39,123 nt of DNA from Sphingomonadaceae bacterium. Its GTDB lineage: Bacteria > Pseudomonadota > Alphaproteobacteria > Sphingomonadales > Sphingomonadaceae. This document shows, in pieces, positions 28,451 through 36,078 of this stretch (positions are counted from its first letter, which is position 1; each line of letters opens with the position of its first letter). The stretch spans positions 1 through 39,123 of the forward strand of contig JASBUR010000061.1 in NCBI GenBank assembly GCA_030147805.1, written 5' to 3'. Position numbers and translations under genes: made by a program. The notes beneath the pieces were generated by a model. It did not search any database. It was not told the DNA's origin and saw only the letters and a list, made by a program, of their open reading frames with translations.

Positions 28451-29326
28451 CTAACTGACGGGAAGGCCGACGACGTGCGCGTCGCTATAGCCCGTCGCCT
28501 GCAGGCCATCCAGCACCTTGGCGGCGGAAGCGGCATCGGCGAACGGGCCGAGGCGGACGCGGTAGAGGCCGGCGGCGGTCGCCTCGATAGTGGGCATCGC
28601 AAGGCTTTCGAGCGAGCCGGCGAGCGCCGCGGCACGGCCGCGGTCGGACAGCGCCGCGACCTGGATGAACAGCCCGGGCGTGGCGTCGCCGGGCACCGGC
28701 GGCGCGAACACGACGGCTGGCGGCGCCGGCGGCCCCTGGACGCGCGGCGGCAGCGGCGCCGGTAGCGGCGCGCGTACTGGCGGCGCGGCGAGCGCGACCT
28801 GCACCGGCTGCAGCCCCTTCGGCGCCCGCGCCGAGCGGCCGAGCCCTAGCTTGGCGATCTGCTTGTCGGTTGGGTGGACGCGCTTGACCCGCACCCGCGC
28901 CGTGCCCGCGCGGTCGACGCCGAGCAGCTGCGCGGCGCGGCGCGACAGGTCGATGATGCGGTTGCCGACGAACGGCCCGCGGTCGTTGACTCGCAGCACC
29001 AGCTGGCGGCCATTCTCGAGGTTGGTCACCTCGACATAGCTCGGCATCGGCAGCGTCTTGTGCGCCGCGGTCATGCCGTCCTGGTCATAGGGCTCGCCGT
29101 TCGCCGTCTGCTTGGCGTGGAAGCCCGGGCCATACCAGGAGGCGATGCCCTTCTCGTCGTAGTCGCGGTCGTCGCGCGGATAATAGGTCTTCCCCGCGAT
29201 CTGGTACGGCTTGCCGATCTTGACCGCGCCCGACGCGCTGCCGATGCCGCGATCGGGACTACCGGCGCAGGCTGCCAGCAGCACCAGCCCCAGCAGCGGC
29301 GCCATCCGCACCGGCGCGGATCGCAT
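28451..29326 (-). CDS. rlpA: RlpA-type septal lytic lipoprotein with SPOR domain
   Basis: 291 residues from the ATG at 29326 (or 284 from 29305). The lipobox LVLLAAC marks a lipoprotein. The double-psi beta-barrel domain is GIASWYGPGFHAKQTANGE, TAAHKTLPMPSYVEVTNL and RVNDRGPFVGNRIIDLS (about 80-150). A Pro/Ala linker leads to a C-terminal SPOR domain (about 215-285), which binds denuded septal glycan. RlpA in Pseudomonas is a lytic transglycosylase. The start lies 46-67 nt inside the end of the upstream lytic transglycosylase gene. The dac gene follows by 19 nt. Confidence 0.93.
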   Translation of the reverse strand: MRSAPVRMAPLLGLVLLAACAGSPDRGIGSASGAVKIGKPYQIAGKTYYPRDDRDYDEKGIASWYGPGFHAKQTANGEPYDQDGMTAAHKTLPMPSYVEVTNLENGRQLVLRVNDRGPFVGNRIIDLSRRAAQLLGVDRAGTARVRVKRVHPTDKQIAKLGLGRSARAPKGLQPVQVALAAPPVRAPLPAPLPPRVQGPPAPPAVVFAPPVPGDATPGLFIQVAALSDRGRAAALAGSLESLAMPTIEATAAGLYRVRLGPFADAASAAKVLDGLQATGYSDAHVVGLPVS

Positions 29327-30413
29327 CGGCGAGCAGGGTGACGGTGAGCGCGTAGAAATTGGTGCAATTGTACCGCAGGATGGCGCGATAATTGCCATAG
29401 GTCAGGTACCCCCCGGTCCCAGGTCCGTCAGGTTCGATCAAGGTGGCGAGCGTCGTGTCGGACGGCAACGACGCGCCGAGCGGCTGGATGCCGAGCGCCT
29501 TCCAGTCGGCGATCGACAGCCAGCGGCTGTGCCGCCAGTTCATCCCGCTGCAGTCGCCGACCGGCGTCAGGTTGCGCACGCGGTTGCGATCCATCGTCGG
29601 CGGCACGAACACCCGCTGTGCCCAGGGCTGCCCGGCCTGCCAGCCGCGGTCGGTGACGAACTTCGCCACCGAGGCGAGCGCGTCCGGTGACGAATTCCAG
29701 ATGTCGGCGCGGCCGTCGCCGTCGCCGTCGACGCCGTGCGCCAGATAGGAGCTCGGCAGGAACTGCGGCTGGCCCGTCGCCCCCGCCCACGAGCCGACGA
29801 GTGCGCCGCGGTTGATGACGCCGCGTTCGAGCAGCTTCAGCGCGGCGATCAGCTCGCGGCTGAACAGCTCGCGCCGCCGCCCCTCGAACGCCAGCGTTGC
29901 CAACGAGCGCACGAGGTCGAAATTGCCGGTGACCGCACCATAGCTGGTCTCGAGCCCCCAGAAGCCGACGAGGACCTCCGCCGGAACGCCGTAGCGCGCC
30001 TCGATCCCCGACAGCGTCGCCCACAGGTCCGAATAGCGGCGGCGGCCGCCGTTGATGCGATTGTCGTTGATCTGGCGCGCCAGATAGCGCGCGAAGGTCA
30101 GCTGCGAGGTGGCGCTGCGGTCGGGCTGCGCCTGATCGAGCGACACGACGCGCGGATTGAAGATCAGCCCGCCCAGTTCGCGATCGAGCGTCGCCGGCTG
30201 CACCCCGGCGGCGATCGCCTGGCGGCGGAACGGCCCGGTCAGCCACGCCTCGAACGCTGCCTGCCGCGGATCGACGACCGCGGGCGGCGGATCGGCGGGC
30301 GGCAGCGGCTCCGCCACCGCATCGACGACGGGCGGCTCGCCCTCGGTCTGTGCCCCCGCCGGCGCCGCGAACAGCGCGGCGGCCGATACCAACAAAACGA
30401 TACGCCTGACCAT
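29259..30413 (-). CDS. MltB-family lytic murein transglycosylase
   Basis: 384 residues. Cleaves the MurNAc-GlcNAc bond of peptidoglycan in the periplasm with formation of 1,6-anhydroMurNAc. A signal peptide (IVLLVSAAALFAAPAGAQ) is followed by a Pro-rich stretch and the SLT_2 domain: AEVLVGFWGLETSYG contains the catalytic Glu155, with GSWAGATGQPQFLPSSY and DGDGRADIW typical of MltB. The ATG at 30413 has a GGGAG site before it; an ATG 17 codons earlier is less likely. It starts an rlpA-dac-tmk unit, linking wall remodelling genes. Confidence 0.93.
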   Translation of the reverse strand: MVRRIVLLVSAAALFAAPAGAQTEGEPPVVDAVAEPLPPADPPPAVVDPRQAAFEAWLTGPFRRQAIAAGVQPATLDRELGGLIFNPRVVSLDQAQPDRSATSQLTFARYLARQINDNRINGGRRRYSDLWATLSGIEARYGVPAEVLVGFWGLETSYGAVTGNFDLVRSLATLAFEGRRRELFSRELIAALKLLERGVINRGALVGSWAGATGQPQFLPSSYLAHGVDGDGDGRADIWNSSPDALASVAKFVTDRGWQAGQPWAQRVFVPPTMDRNRVRNLTPVGDCSGMNWRHSRWLSIADWKALGIQPLGASLPSDTTLATLIEPDGPGTGGYLTYGNYRAILRYNCTNFYALTVTLLADAIRAGADGAAAGAGAAGSLRR

Positions 30414-30531
30414 GAAACTCCCGAACCTGCCGCCGTTAACCAAGCTTGCCACATCGCGAGTCACGAGGGAATCCCCCCTGCCGCCGCAGGCTTGCGGTCC
30501 GCCGCGCTTTTGCGCATGACGGCGCGCGTCC

Positions 30532-30621
<90 letters not shown>

Positions 30622-30985
30622 TTCAGTCCGGCGAACTACTCCCCCTGTAGCGCTGACATCGCCAAGCCTCAGAAACTACGTGCATAAGCGCATCCAGGTT
30701 TTGCGATGAACCTCTGCTAGGCTCTCTGGCGCTTGCAGTATTCGGCATTCGTAGACATCAAGACTTCCTTGTCGCTGACCGTGGCCCGATCGAGGTGCTT
30801 TCTCGCCTTGGCCAGATCACAGTCCCGGGCAATGGACCCTGCATCCCCCTGGAACGAGGGTTTTGTTCACGAACGTCGGAAATCGGCTTGGCTGCAGACA
30901 GACAAATGCTAGAACGCGAAGCGCACTGAGCGCTCCGCTCGGGCGCAGACGGCGAGACTGCTGGGTTGGGCTTCCACGCAACTAG
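30622..30985. other. Intergenic stretch after tRNA-Ser with one coding remnant
   Basis: 364 bases between the tRNA and the next gene. It holds the 49-codon remnant described separately. No repeat of the tRNA 3' end, no integrase and no hairpin of note were found. Base composition is visibly less GC-rich than the blocks upstream. Confidence 0.5.
30717..30866 (-). pseudogene. Possible C-terminal remnant of a small protein gene
   Basis: An open frame of 49 codons with no usable start ends in GSIARDCDLAKARKHLDRAT and, further on, STNAEYCKRQRA, then stop. The charged, helix-like composition with two spaced cysteines and no low-complexity bias looks like real coding sequence. An in-frame stop (30867-30869) blocks extension and I found no convincing continuation in the other frames. 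I read it as the tail of a decayed gene, with low certainty; the family is unrecognised. Confidence 0.3.
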
Positions 30986-31591
30986 TCACTCGTGATGTGC
31001 GCAGTCGACCCAGCAGTAGGCGACCGCGATAGGCTCCAGGGCTGCGTTCTCGAACTCCCCAAGAAGTGCATTGGCGTCTGAAAGATCCCGATCGTCGTCA
31101 ATCCTAGGGCCCAATCGACGTTGCTGTCGTTCGCACCAGGGCTGCACATGGTTGGATGACCGGACCAGGTTGCTAAGGATCCTGTAGGACGTAGGCTCAA
31201 ACCGCCCACTCTCGCGCGCCTCGGCGAGCCGCGCACGAGCATCTGCCAATTGCCCATGGAAGTAGCCCAGATACCCTATCGATGCGCCCGGGAGCTGAGT
31301 GAGAGCGGCCCCGATGCTCGGATAGATCAAGGGCGCTGACAACCGCCATACGCCGAAAAAGCGCTCGTCCAGCTGCTCTCCCGCACGGTGCCGCCGCGCG
31401 ATCTCTGTCGCCAAATCGGCAGCCTGCCGGCGCAGGTCCCGGACCTCCCAAAAGAGCGTAAGCTCGAGCGCGCGAGCCTCGCGGCGTGCGCGCCATGCAC
31501 CCAGACCAAGTCCCACTAGGACGAGTGCTAGCGCTAGCAGCAACATGCCCGTTACAACACTGACCGGGTCGACCCATTTCACCATCTGCAT
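30986..31591 (-). CDS. Single-pass membrane protein with coiled-coil-like region, unrecognised
   Basis: 201 residues from the ATG at 31591 (an ATG two codons later and a TTG seven codons earlier are alternatives; no strong Shine-Dalgarno site decides). One hydrophobic helix (about residues 10-32) is followed by WRARREARALELTLFWEVRDLRRQAADLATEIARR, a charged helical stretch likely to form a coiled coil, and a cytoplasmic remainder with no motif I know. It is divergent from the secreted protein gene at 31934. It belongs to the accessory zone after the tRNA. Confidence 0.65.
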   Translation of the reverse strand: MQMVKWVDPVSVVTGMLLLALALVLVGLGLGAWRARREARALELTLFWEVRDLRRQAADLATEIARRHRAGEQLDERFFGVWRLSAPLIYPSIGAALTQLPGASIGYLGYFHGQLADARARLAEARESGRFEPTSYRILSNLVRSSNHVQPWCERQQRRLGPRIDDDRDLSDANALLGEFENAALEPIAVAYCWVDCAHHE

Positions 31592-31933
31592 TGCCGAGCA
31601 ATCTCGCCGCAAACAGGCACAGATAGATGGCCTGCTTGCGGCTGCGTCCGAGGATTCATCGTGAGGGGAAGCTTAGCCGGCCGCATCCACAGCGCTCCTC
31701 GATAGGTCGCAGCATGCTCATTCAAAGCAGCGTATGGCGCAATTCCCCGGACGGGGGACCGGCAGCCCCACCTGATTTCCATCAGGACTTCCTCGATGGT
31801 TTTGTAGCTGTCACGCAGCGACGCAGGATTACCTCAAGCCCTCGAGCGACGAAAGCAACTCGCTCTGGCCCCGAGAAACTTGCTAATTCCCGCCGATCGC
31901 TCAAGAATATAGGAGCGACCTGATGGGGGAGGC
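31592..31933. other. Divergent intergenic region between two unrecognised genes
   Basis: 342 bases. It must contain promoters for both flanking genes. Near the plus-strand gene there is an AT-richer stretch (TTGCTAATTCC and AAGAATATAGG around 31880-31912) that could hold a promoter, but the spacing to a standard -35/-10 pair is poor. A GGGGGAGG purine run sits directly before the ATG at 31934. No convincing ORF, repeat or RNA was seen. Confidence 0.4.
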
Positions 31934-33133
31934 ATGCTGGGCACCGTTTCCAAACGTCGAAAGTTGGGAGCCGCCATTGCCTTCCTGCTTTGCGCGTCAC
32001 CAGCCTTAGCGCAGTCGCCCAGCACGCCGGCAACCGCAGCGCCGTCCGCCGAAAAGGCGGCCGCCTGGAGACAGCAGCTCGGCCAATATGCGATGGCTTC
32101 GACTTGGTTGCGTCGTTGCCCGACCGAAGGAGTCTTCCGGCAGAAGGCGGCCGAGACGCTCGAGATCCTCCTTTCGGAGGTCTTCCACGGCCAAGGCATG
32201 ACCGAGCCGACCCACGACGCGGCGAGGCAGGCGGGCCGTCAGTCGGCCCTTGCGTCCTGCACGGACGTAAAAAAAGCTGAGGTCGCAGCGCAGCTGTCTG
32301 CGGCAGCCTTTATCGCTTTGACCGCTGAGCCTGAAGCGCTTCCATGCGGCCTTGCGCGAGCCGCGAGCGCCATCAAATGGCGCCTGGACCCGGAGATCAA
32401 GCGGGCTCACGCGCAACTCGGCGGTAGGACCGAGGGCCCCACCGCGGTCGGCAGGCGGATCGTCAAGGCGCTGGCGGATCCGAGATTTTGCGACTCGAAG
32501 CGCAGCGCCTTGCAGGCCGCTCGGCGAGGGTGGCTCGATGTCCTCCGCCGGGTCGTGGACGCCGATGCAGAGGTGCAGATGCAGGACTACGGCACCCCGA
32601 ACTCCTCGATCTGGCGCGTCGAAGCACAGCGCGGCATCAACATACTTCGTGCCGGCGGCCTCTATTTGCCGTGCCGAGCGCACACGCCGTGGCTCGAACC
32701 GATGGCCGGGCATTATGAGTGCGAATTGAAGATAGACGAACGGCCGCAGTTGAGCGGCGAGATCGGCGTCATCGATGGCTGTACGCAACCCAAATGCTAT
32801 CGTCAGATCACCGCGGTCGAACTCCAGCTTTTCCCAGATTCCCGCGCCGCAACGCCTACCGCTCGCTTTGCCGGGACGCCAGCCCAGAACGGTCGATACA
32901 GCTTTCCGCCCGCCGCGATGCGGGCGCTTCTCGATCCCGCTCTAGGAGCAGCTTGGGCATTTGTGCGAGTGTCCGGCGTCACGCAGGACGGACGTGCGGT
33001 CACGGATGGCTTCCCGGTAGCAGGGAGCCCGCCTCGGCTCCCGCTGACTGATATTCAAGATGGCTACAGTTGGGCCTTCGCCCCCGCCAGCGTCATCAAC
33101 CGTCAAGCGGCTGACGCGCCGCCAAATCGGTGA
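31934..33133 (+). CDS. Secreted cysteine-containing protein, unrecognised
   Basis: 399 residues. A signal peptide (KRRKLGAAIAFLLCASPALA, cut near residue 27) indicates export. The mature part has eight cysteines (62, 109, 138, 186, 247, 263, 283, 288), compatible with disulfides in the periplasm. The N-terminal half is helical in composition and the C-terminal half (from about 235) looks beta-rich, with hints of a TonB-like ending (a conserved tyrosine-containing segment NGRYSFPPAAM) that I cannot confirm. No family recognised. GC is lower than in the housekeeping blocks. The purine run GGGGGAGG lies only 1 nt before the ATG, tight for a Shine-Dalgarno site, but no better start is visible. 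Confidence 0.7.
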   Translation: MLGTVSKRRKLGAAIAFLLCASPALAQSPSTPATAAPSAEKAAAWRQQLGQYAMASTWLRRCPTEGVFRQKAAETLEILLSEVFHGQGMTEPTHDAARQAGRQSALASCTDVKKAEVAAQLSAAAFIALTAEPEALPCGLARAASAIKWRLDPEIKRAHAQLGGRTEGPTAVGRRIVKALADPRFCDSKRSALQAARRGWLDVLRRVVDADAEVQMQDYGTPNSSIWRVEAQRGINILRAGGLYLPCRAHTPWLEPMAGHYECELKIDERPQLSGEIGVIDGCTQPKCYRQITAVELQLFPDSRAATPTARFAGTPAQNGRYSFPPAAMRALLDPALGAAWAFVRVSGVTQDGRAVTDGFPVAGSPPRLPLTDIQDGYSWAFAPASVINRQAADAPPNR

Positions 33134-33244
33134 GAAGGTCAACATTTCCTCCCCGACGGCGAAAGTGAATAGAAGTTCGGCCCGATTCTACATTTTCAAA
33201 TGGCGCATATGCACATTTGACCCGATCGTAATTTAGAGGTTGAT

Positions 33245-33589
33245 ATGCTATTTCAATTTTTGGCCCTCGTCCTTTTCCAATCTCCCTCCCCCGCAGCATC
33301 GTCAGCTCAACATATTTGGTGCCAAGCAGTAGCGTCTATGCAAGACGGCGGCTGGTTCTTTTCGTCGGTTGCGTTTTCTACTGAACAGGAAGCGCGCCAA
33401 AGCTTTAAAGAGCTTTTGACTGTGGATCTCGGTCCGACGCGGGAGGTAAACATTCGCTGCAGATCTTACTCCGATGCCGCCGAAGCAGAGATAGCGTTCG
33501 CGAAAGCGGTCGGATTTATGCGCGCTCGCGGGGACGTTTACAGGTACAATCTAGCGACTAAATCGAGAGATATATTAGCTAAGAAATAG
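33245..33589 (+). CDS. Small AT-rich secreted protein, unrecognised
   Basis: 114 residues. The N-terminus MLFQFLALVLFQSPSPAASSAQ is a signal-peptide-like segment; the mature part WCQAVASMQDGGWFFSSVAF is followed by two helical segments. Two cysteines (26 and 72) could pair. AGAGG lies 4 nt before the ATG, supporting the start. The base composition is far closer to 50% G+C than the rest of the window, a sign of recent transfer. It sits 111 nt after the larger secreted protein; a shared function cannot be shown. Confidence 0.65.
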   Translation: MLFQFLALVLFQSPSPAASSAQHIWCQAVASMQDGGWFFSSVAFSTEQEARQSFKELLTVDLGPTREVNIRCRSYSDAAEAEIAFAKAVGFMRARGDVYRYNLATKSRDILAKK

Positions 33590-33637
33590 ACATCATTTAA
33601 GCAAATCGGTTTAAGCTTTACTGCTATTACCATTAAC

Positions 33638-33772
33638 CTAAACGTCACCCCCCCCCTTTCTGGATAATTTTATCTGCTCGAGAAGTTCTGCATATGCTGT
33701 TGCATCCGGTGCGCTGACTCTCGCTTTCCTTCCACTGGCGAGCAGAGTCCGCCTTGGCAAAGCCATATGCAT
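33638..33772 (-). CDS. Doubtful 44-codon ORF spanning a poly-C/G tract
   Basis: The frame reads MHMALPRRTLLASGRKARVS and continues with DATAYAELLEQIKLSRKGGGDV before a TAG. The amphipathic end looks protein-like, but there is no clear Shine-Dalgarno site and no family. The frame crosses the nine-base homopolymer, so slippage there would change its last residues. It could equally be a remnant. Confidence 0.25.
   Translation of the reverse strand: MHMALPRRTLLASGRKARVSAPDATAYAELLEQIKLSRKGGGDV
33648..33656. repeat. Nine-base C homopolymer
   Basis: Nine consecutive C on the plus strand, the longest single-base run I noticed in the window. Tracts of this length can slip during replication. It lies within the doubtful small ORF, not in a recognised gene. 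Confidence 0.8.
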
Positions 33773-33880
33773 TTTTATGGCGATCGCCCCCTTGAACCGC
33801 ACCGCCCCCGTTCCAATCTCGGCGATCGTGCGGGCCGGGCCCCTCTGACGACGGACCTTCGGGCGTCGTGATGTCGGACC

Positions 33881-33967
33881 GCATCGAGGGTGCTCGATGC
33901 TTGGGTCCGGTCGACGCTACCGGACTGCGCCGGCGACAGCGCCCTCGTTGAGGAAACTCGCGACGAG
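33881..33967 (+). promoter_or_regulatory. Chain of hairpins in the leader of the DUF465-terC unit
   Basis: Four inverted repeats follow each other: GCATCGAG/CTCGATGC (33881-33900, 4-nt loop, perfect), GTCCGGT/ACCGGAC (33905-33925, 7-nt loop, perfect), GGCG/CGCC (33932-33943), and CTCGTTG/CGACGAG (33944-33967, one G-T pair). The last arm touches the Shine-Dalgarno GAGGAG of the DUF465 ORF, so folding could mask it. The GGGGAGTA core of the manganese yybP-ykoY riboswitch is not seen. Function inferred from position and structure only. Confidence 0.45.
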
Positions 33968-33977
33968 GAGAGCCCGC

Positions 33978-34157
33978 ATGGCCGATCTTGCCTTTCTGCG
34001 ACTGCGACTGATCCATGACCGCCTGGCGCGCGAGGTCGCGCGCGAGCAGGCCGCCCGCGCGCCCGACCCGTTCCGGTTGCGGCGGCTGAAGAAGCTCAAG
34101 CTGGCGATCAAGGACCGCCTCACCCGCTCGCGCGCGCCGCGTCTCACCCCCGCCTGA
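33978..34157 (+). CDS. DUF465 (YdcH-like) small protein
   Basis: 59 residues: LRLRLIHDRLAREVAREQAA followed by DPFRLRRLKKLKLAIKDRL, the helix-turn-helix hairpin with the basic LKKxKLxIKD core that marks the DUF465/YdcH family. Molecular function is unknown. The ATG at 33978 has GAGGAG 7 nt upstream and gives a family-sized protein; an ATG at 33897 in the same frame would add 27 residues and is less likely. It precedes the proline-rich ORF and terC on the same strand, probably in one transcript. Confidence 0.75.
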   Translation: MADLAFLRLRLIHDRLAREVAREQAARAPDPFRLRRLKKLKLAIKDRLTRSRAPRLTPA

Positions 34158-34239
34158 GGGCGCGCGCCGCCGGCCGGGTCGCGCCCCCCACTCCGCGCGG
34201 TCCGGCCGGCACCCCCTGCCAGCCAGACGAGAGCCCGAC

Positions 34240-34377
34240 ATGACCCTTCGCTTCGCCGCGGATGACGCGCACCGCGCCGCGTCCGCCTTCCTGCCGCCGC
34301 TCCTGCCACCGCCCCTCCCCGTGCCAGTGCGGCCGGCCCCCCGCCCCGTTCCCCGCCGCCGCGGAGGCGCCGCATGA
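34240..34377 (+). CDS. Proline-rich 45-residue leader ORF overlapping the terC start
   Basis: The frame encodes MTLRFAADDAHRAASAFL, then a proline-dense run (PPLLPPPLPVPVRPAPRPVP), then RRRGGAA. The stop TGA at 34375-34377 overlaps the terC ATG at 34374 as ATGA, the classical coupling arrangement. A GACGAGAG ribosome-binding region lies 7-14 nt before its ATG, and the same GACGA...GAGCCCG sequence precedes the DUF465 ORF. Polyproline runs slow ribosomes and need EF-P. I infer a regulatory leader peptide, but it could be a chance open frame in GC-rich DNA. Confidence 0.45.
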   Translation: MTLRFAADDAHRAASAFLPPLLPPPLPVPVRPAPRPVPRRRGGAA

Positions 34378-35372
34378 TCGAGCTGCTCACCACGCTGTGG
34401 CTCGGCACGCCGGTGTGGTTCTGGCTGGCGTTCCTCACGCTGGTCGTCGCGCTGACCGCGTTCGACCTCGGGGTGCTCCACACGGAGGACCGCGAGATGG
34501 GCATCGCCGAGAGCCTCAAGCTCTCCGCCTTCTACATCGGCGTCGCGCTGCTGTTCGGCCTGTGGGTCTGGCACGCCAAAGGCGCCGACCTCGGGCTCAA
34601 ATATTACACCGGCTTCTTCATCGAAAAGGCGCTGTCGATCGACAATGTCTTCGTGATCAGCCTGATCTTCACCTATTTCGCCATTCCGCGGATGTACCAG
34701 TATCGCGCGCTGCTGTGGGGCATCGTCGCGGTGATCGTGCTGCGCGGCCTCATGATCGGCGTCGGCGCCGCGGTCGTGCAGCAATGGTATTGGGTGCTCT
34801 ACCTCTTCGCCGCCTTCCTCATCGCGACGGGGGTGAAGATGCTGTTCGCCGGCGACCAGCCGATGGACGTGGCGGCGAACCCGGCGGTGACGTTCATCGC
34901 ACGCCACATGCGGGTGACGCCCGAGCTGCACGGCCAGCATTTCTTCGTGCGCGTGCCCGATGCGCGGACGGGCAAGCTGGTGACCGCGGCGACGCCGCTG
35001 TTGCTGGCGCTGGTGGTGATCAACCTCGCCGACCTGGTGTTCGCGGTCGATTCGGTGCCGGCGATCTTCGCGATCACCACCGACACCTTCATCGTCTACA
35101 GCTCGAACATCATGGCGATCCTGGGCCTGCGCGCGCTCTATTTCGCGCTCGCGGCGATGGTGCACCGCTTCCACTATCTCAAATATGCGCTGGCGCTGGT
35201 GCTGATCTTCATCGGCGCCAAGATCTTCGTCGCCGATTTCCTGATGGGCGGCGCGAAATTCCCGCCGCTGCTCAGCCTCGGCGTGACGCTCGGGCTGATC
35301 GCCGGCGGCATCGGCTATTCGCTGTGGAAGACGCGCGGCGCGCCCGAGCCCGACTGGCCGGCGACGCGGTGA
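34374..35372 (+). CDS. TerC-family integral membrane protein (Alx type, putative Mn2+ exporter)
   Basis: 332 residues with about nine hydrophobic helices. The two acidic family motifs are FFIEKALSIDNVFVISLIF (about 79-97) and NLADLVFAVDSVPAIFAITTDTFIVYSSNIMAILGLRALYF (about 218-258), whose Asp and Glu residues are the expected metal sites. E. coli Alx and related TerC proteins are linked to manganese export and alkaline pH response; tellurite resistance is the historical name only. Translation is probably coupled to the proline-rich ORF that overlaps its start. The stop lies 16 nt from the convergent lipoprotein gene. Confidence 0.92.
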   Translation: MIELLTTLWLGTPVWFWLAFLTLVVALTAFDLGVLHTEDREMGIAESLKLSAFYIGVALLFGLWVWHAKGADLGLKYYTGFFIEKALSIDNVFVISLIFTYFAIPRMYQYRALLWGIVAVIVLRGLMIGVGAAVVQQWYWVLYLFAAFLIATGVKMLFAGDQPMDVAANPAVTFIARHMRVTPELHGQHFFVRVPDARTGKLVTAATPLLLALVVINLADLVFAVDSVPAIFAITTDTFIVYSSNIMAILGLRALYFALAAMVHRFHYLKYALALVLIFIGAKIFVADFLMGGAKFPPLLSLGVTLGLIAGGIGYSLWKTRGAPEPDWPATR

Positions 35373-35388
35373 GGGGCGCGCCGCGCGG

Positions 35389-35844
35389 CTAGGCCGGACA
35401 GGCGTAGCGCGCGAGATCGGCGGCGATCGGCTCTCCGGTCATCGGTGCCGGCGGCGCGATCTCGGGCAGGTCGTCGAGCGCGCGGTCGACCGACGGCCCG
35501 TCGCCGAGGCGGCGATAGCTGCCGCCGGCGCAGTCGATCTCCCAGCGGACGTAGCGCGTGCCGTCGCGGCCGTCGCGGCGGCTCACGACCTGGCGCGTGC
35601 CGCCGGGCAGCGCGTCGTTGGCGAGCACGCGGTAGGAGGCGTCGGGGTCCGAGGGCACCGCGGCGAACTCGCCCTGGTAGTTGCTCGCGATCGTCGGCCG
35701 CAGCCGCCCCGGCTCGGCCGCCGGCGGCCGCGCGGCCTCGGCGACGGCGCTGCCGGTGCGCCTGTCGGGCACGGGCTCGGGGTCCGAACAGGCGGCAGCG
35801 CCCAGCGCCAGGGCGATCGGGATCGCAAGCAGCGGACGGTTCAT
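35389..35844 (-). CDS. Putative lipoprotein, unrecognised
   Basis: 151 residues. MNRPLLAIPIALALGAAAC ends in a cysteine in lipobox position (GAAAC; Ala rather than Leu at -3, so not ideal). The mature part is Pro/Ala/Arg-rich at first, then has SNYQGEFAAVPSDPDASYRVLAND and RYVRWEIDCAGGSYRRLGDG, which looks like a small beta domain; two further cysteines may pair. No family recognised. An ATG four codons upstream (35856) is an alternative start. It is divergent from the sensor kinase with a 234-nt gap. Confidence 0.7.
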   Translation of the reverse strand: MNRPLLAIPIALALGAAACSDPEPVPDRRTGSAVAEAARPPAAEPGRLRPTIASNYQGEFAAVPSDPDASYRVLANDALPGGTRQVVSRRDGRDGTRYVRWEIDCAGGSYRRLGDGPSVDRALDDLPEIAPPAPMTGEPIAADLARYACPA

Positions 35845-36078
35845 TCCAGGTCGCATACCGGCCCTAGATAGGGTGGCGCGCGGCGGAGCGACAGGTGGAA
35901 GGCCGCGCCCGTCGCCGACGGAGACGATATCGCGCGCCGATGTCGGGAAGATCGAGGTCACGATTGATGCGCCGCGGCGGCGCCGGATCAGCGCCGCCGG
36001 TTTGGGCGACTGAGCGCAATCCGCGTTACAGCCGCGCCGGAAGCTGGCAGGTTGCACATCGACGACCGGGGGACCTGG

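Larger units (their letters stand above)
33590..33977. other. Transition zone: AT-rich spacer, then GC-rich structured leader
   Basis: 388 bases. The first 190 are AT-rich with a nine-C run and a doubtful 44-codon minus-strand frame; the rest is GC-rich and holds the hairpin chain described separately, leading to the DUF465 gene. The composition changes sharply near 33780, which looks like the boundary between accessory and core sequence. Confidence 0.5.

Noticed and set aside
33800..33977. yybP-ykoY manganese riboswitch before the terC unit.
   Set aside because: The position fits but the conserved GGGGAGTA-type core and its paired loop were not found, so only an unassigned structured leader is reported.
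30622..33977. Integrative element with att sites at tRNA-Ser.
   Set aside because: No second copy of the tRNA 3' end and no integrase, transposase or recombinase was seen, so an element with defined ends cannot be called.
33645..35174. 509-codon minus-strand frame through the terC region.
   Set aside because: Antisense to the DUF465 and TerC genes, whose membrane and acidic motifs are clear; the shadow is His/Arg/Asp-rich without any family likeness.
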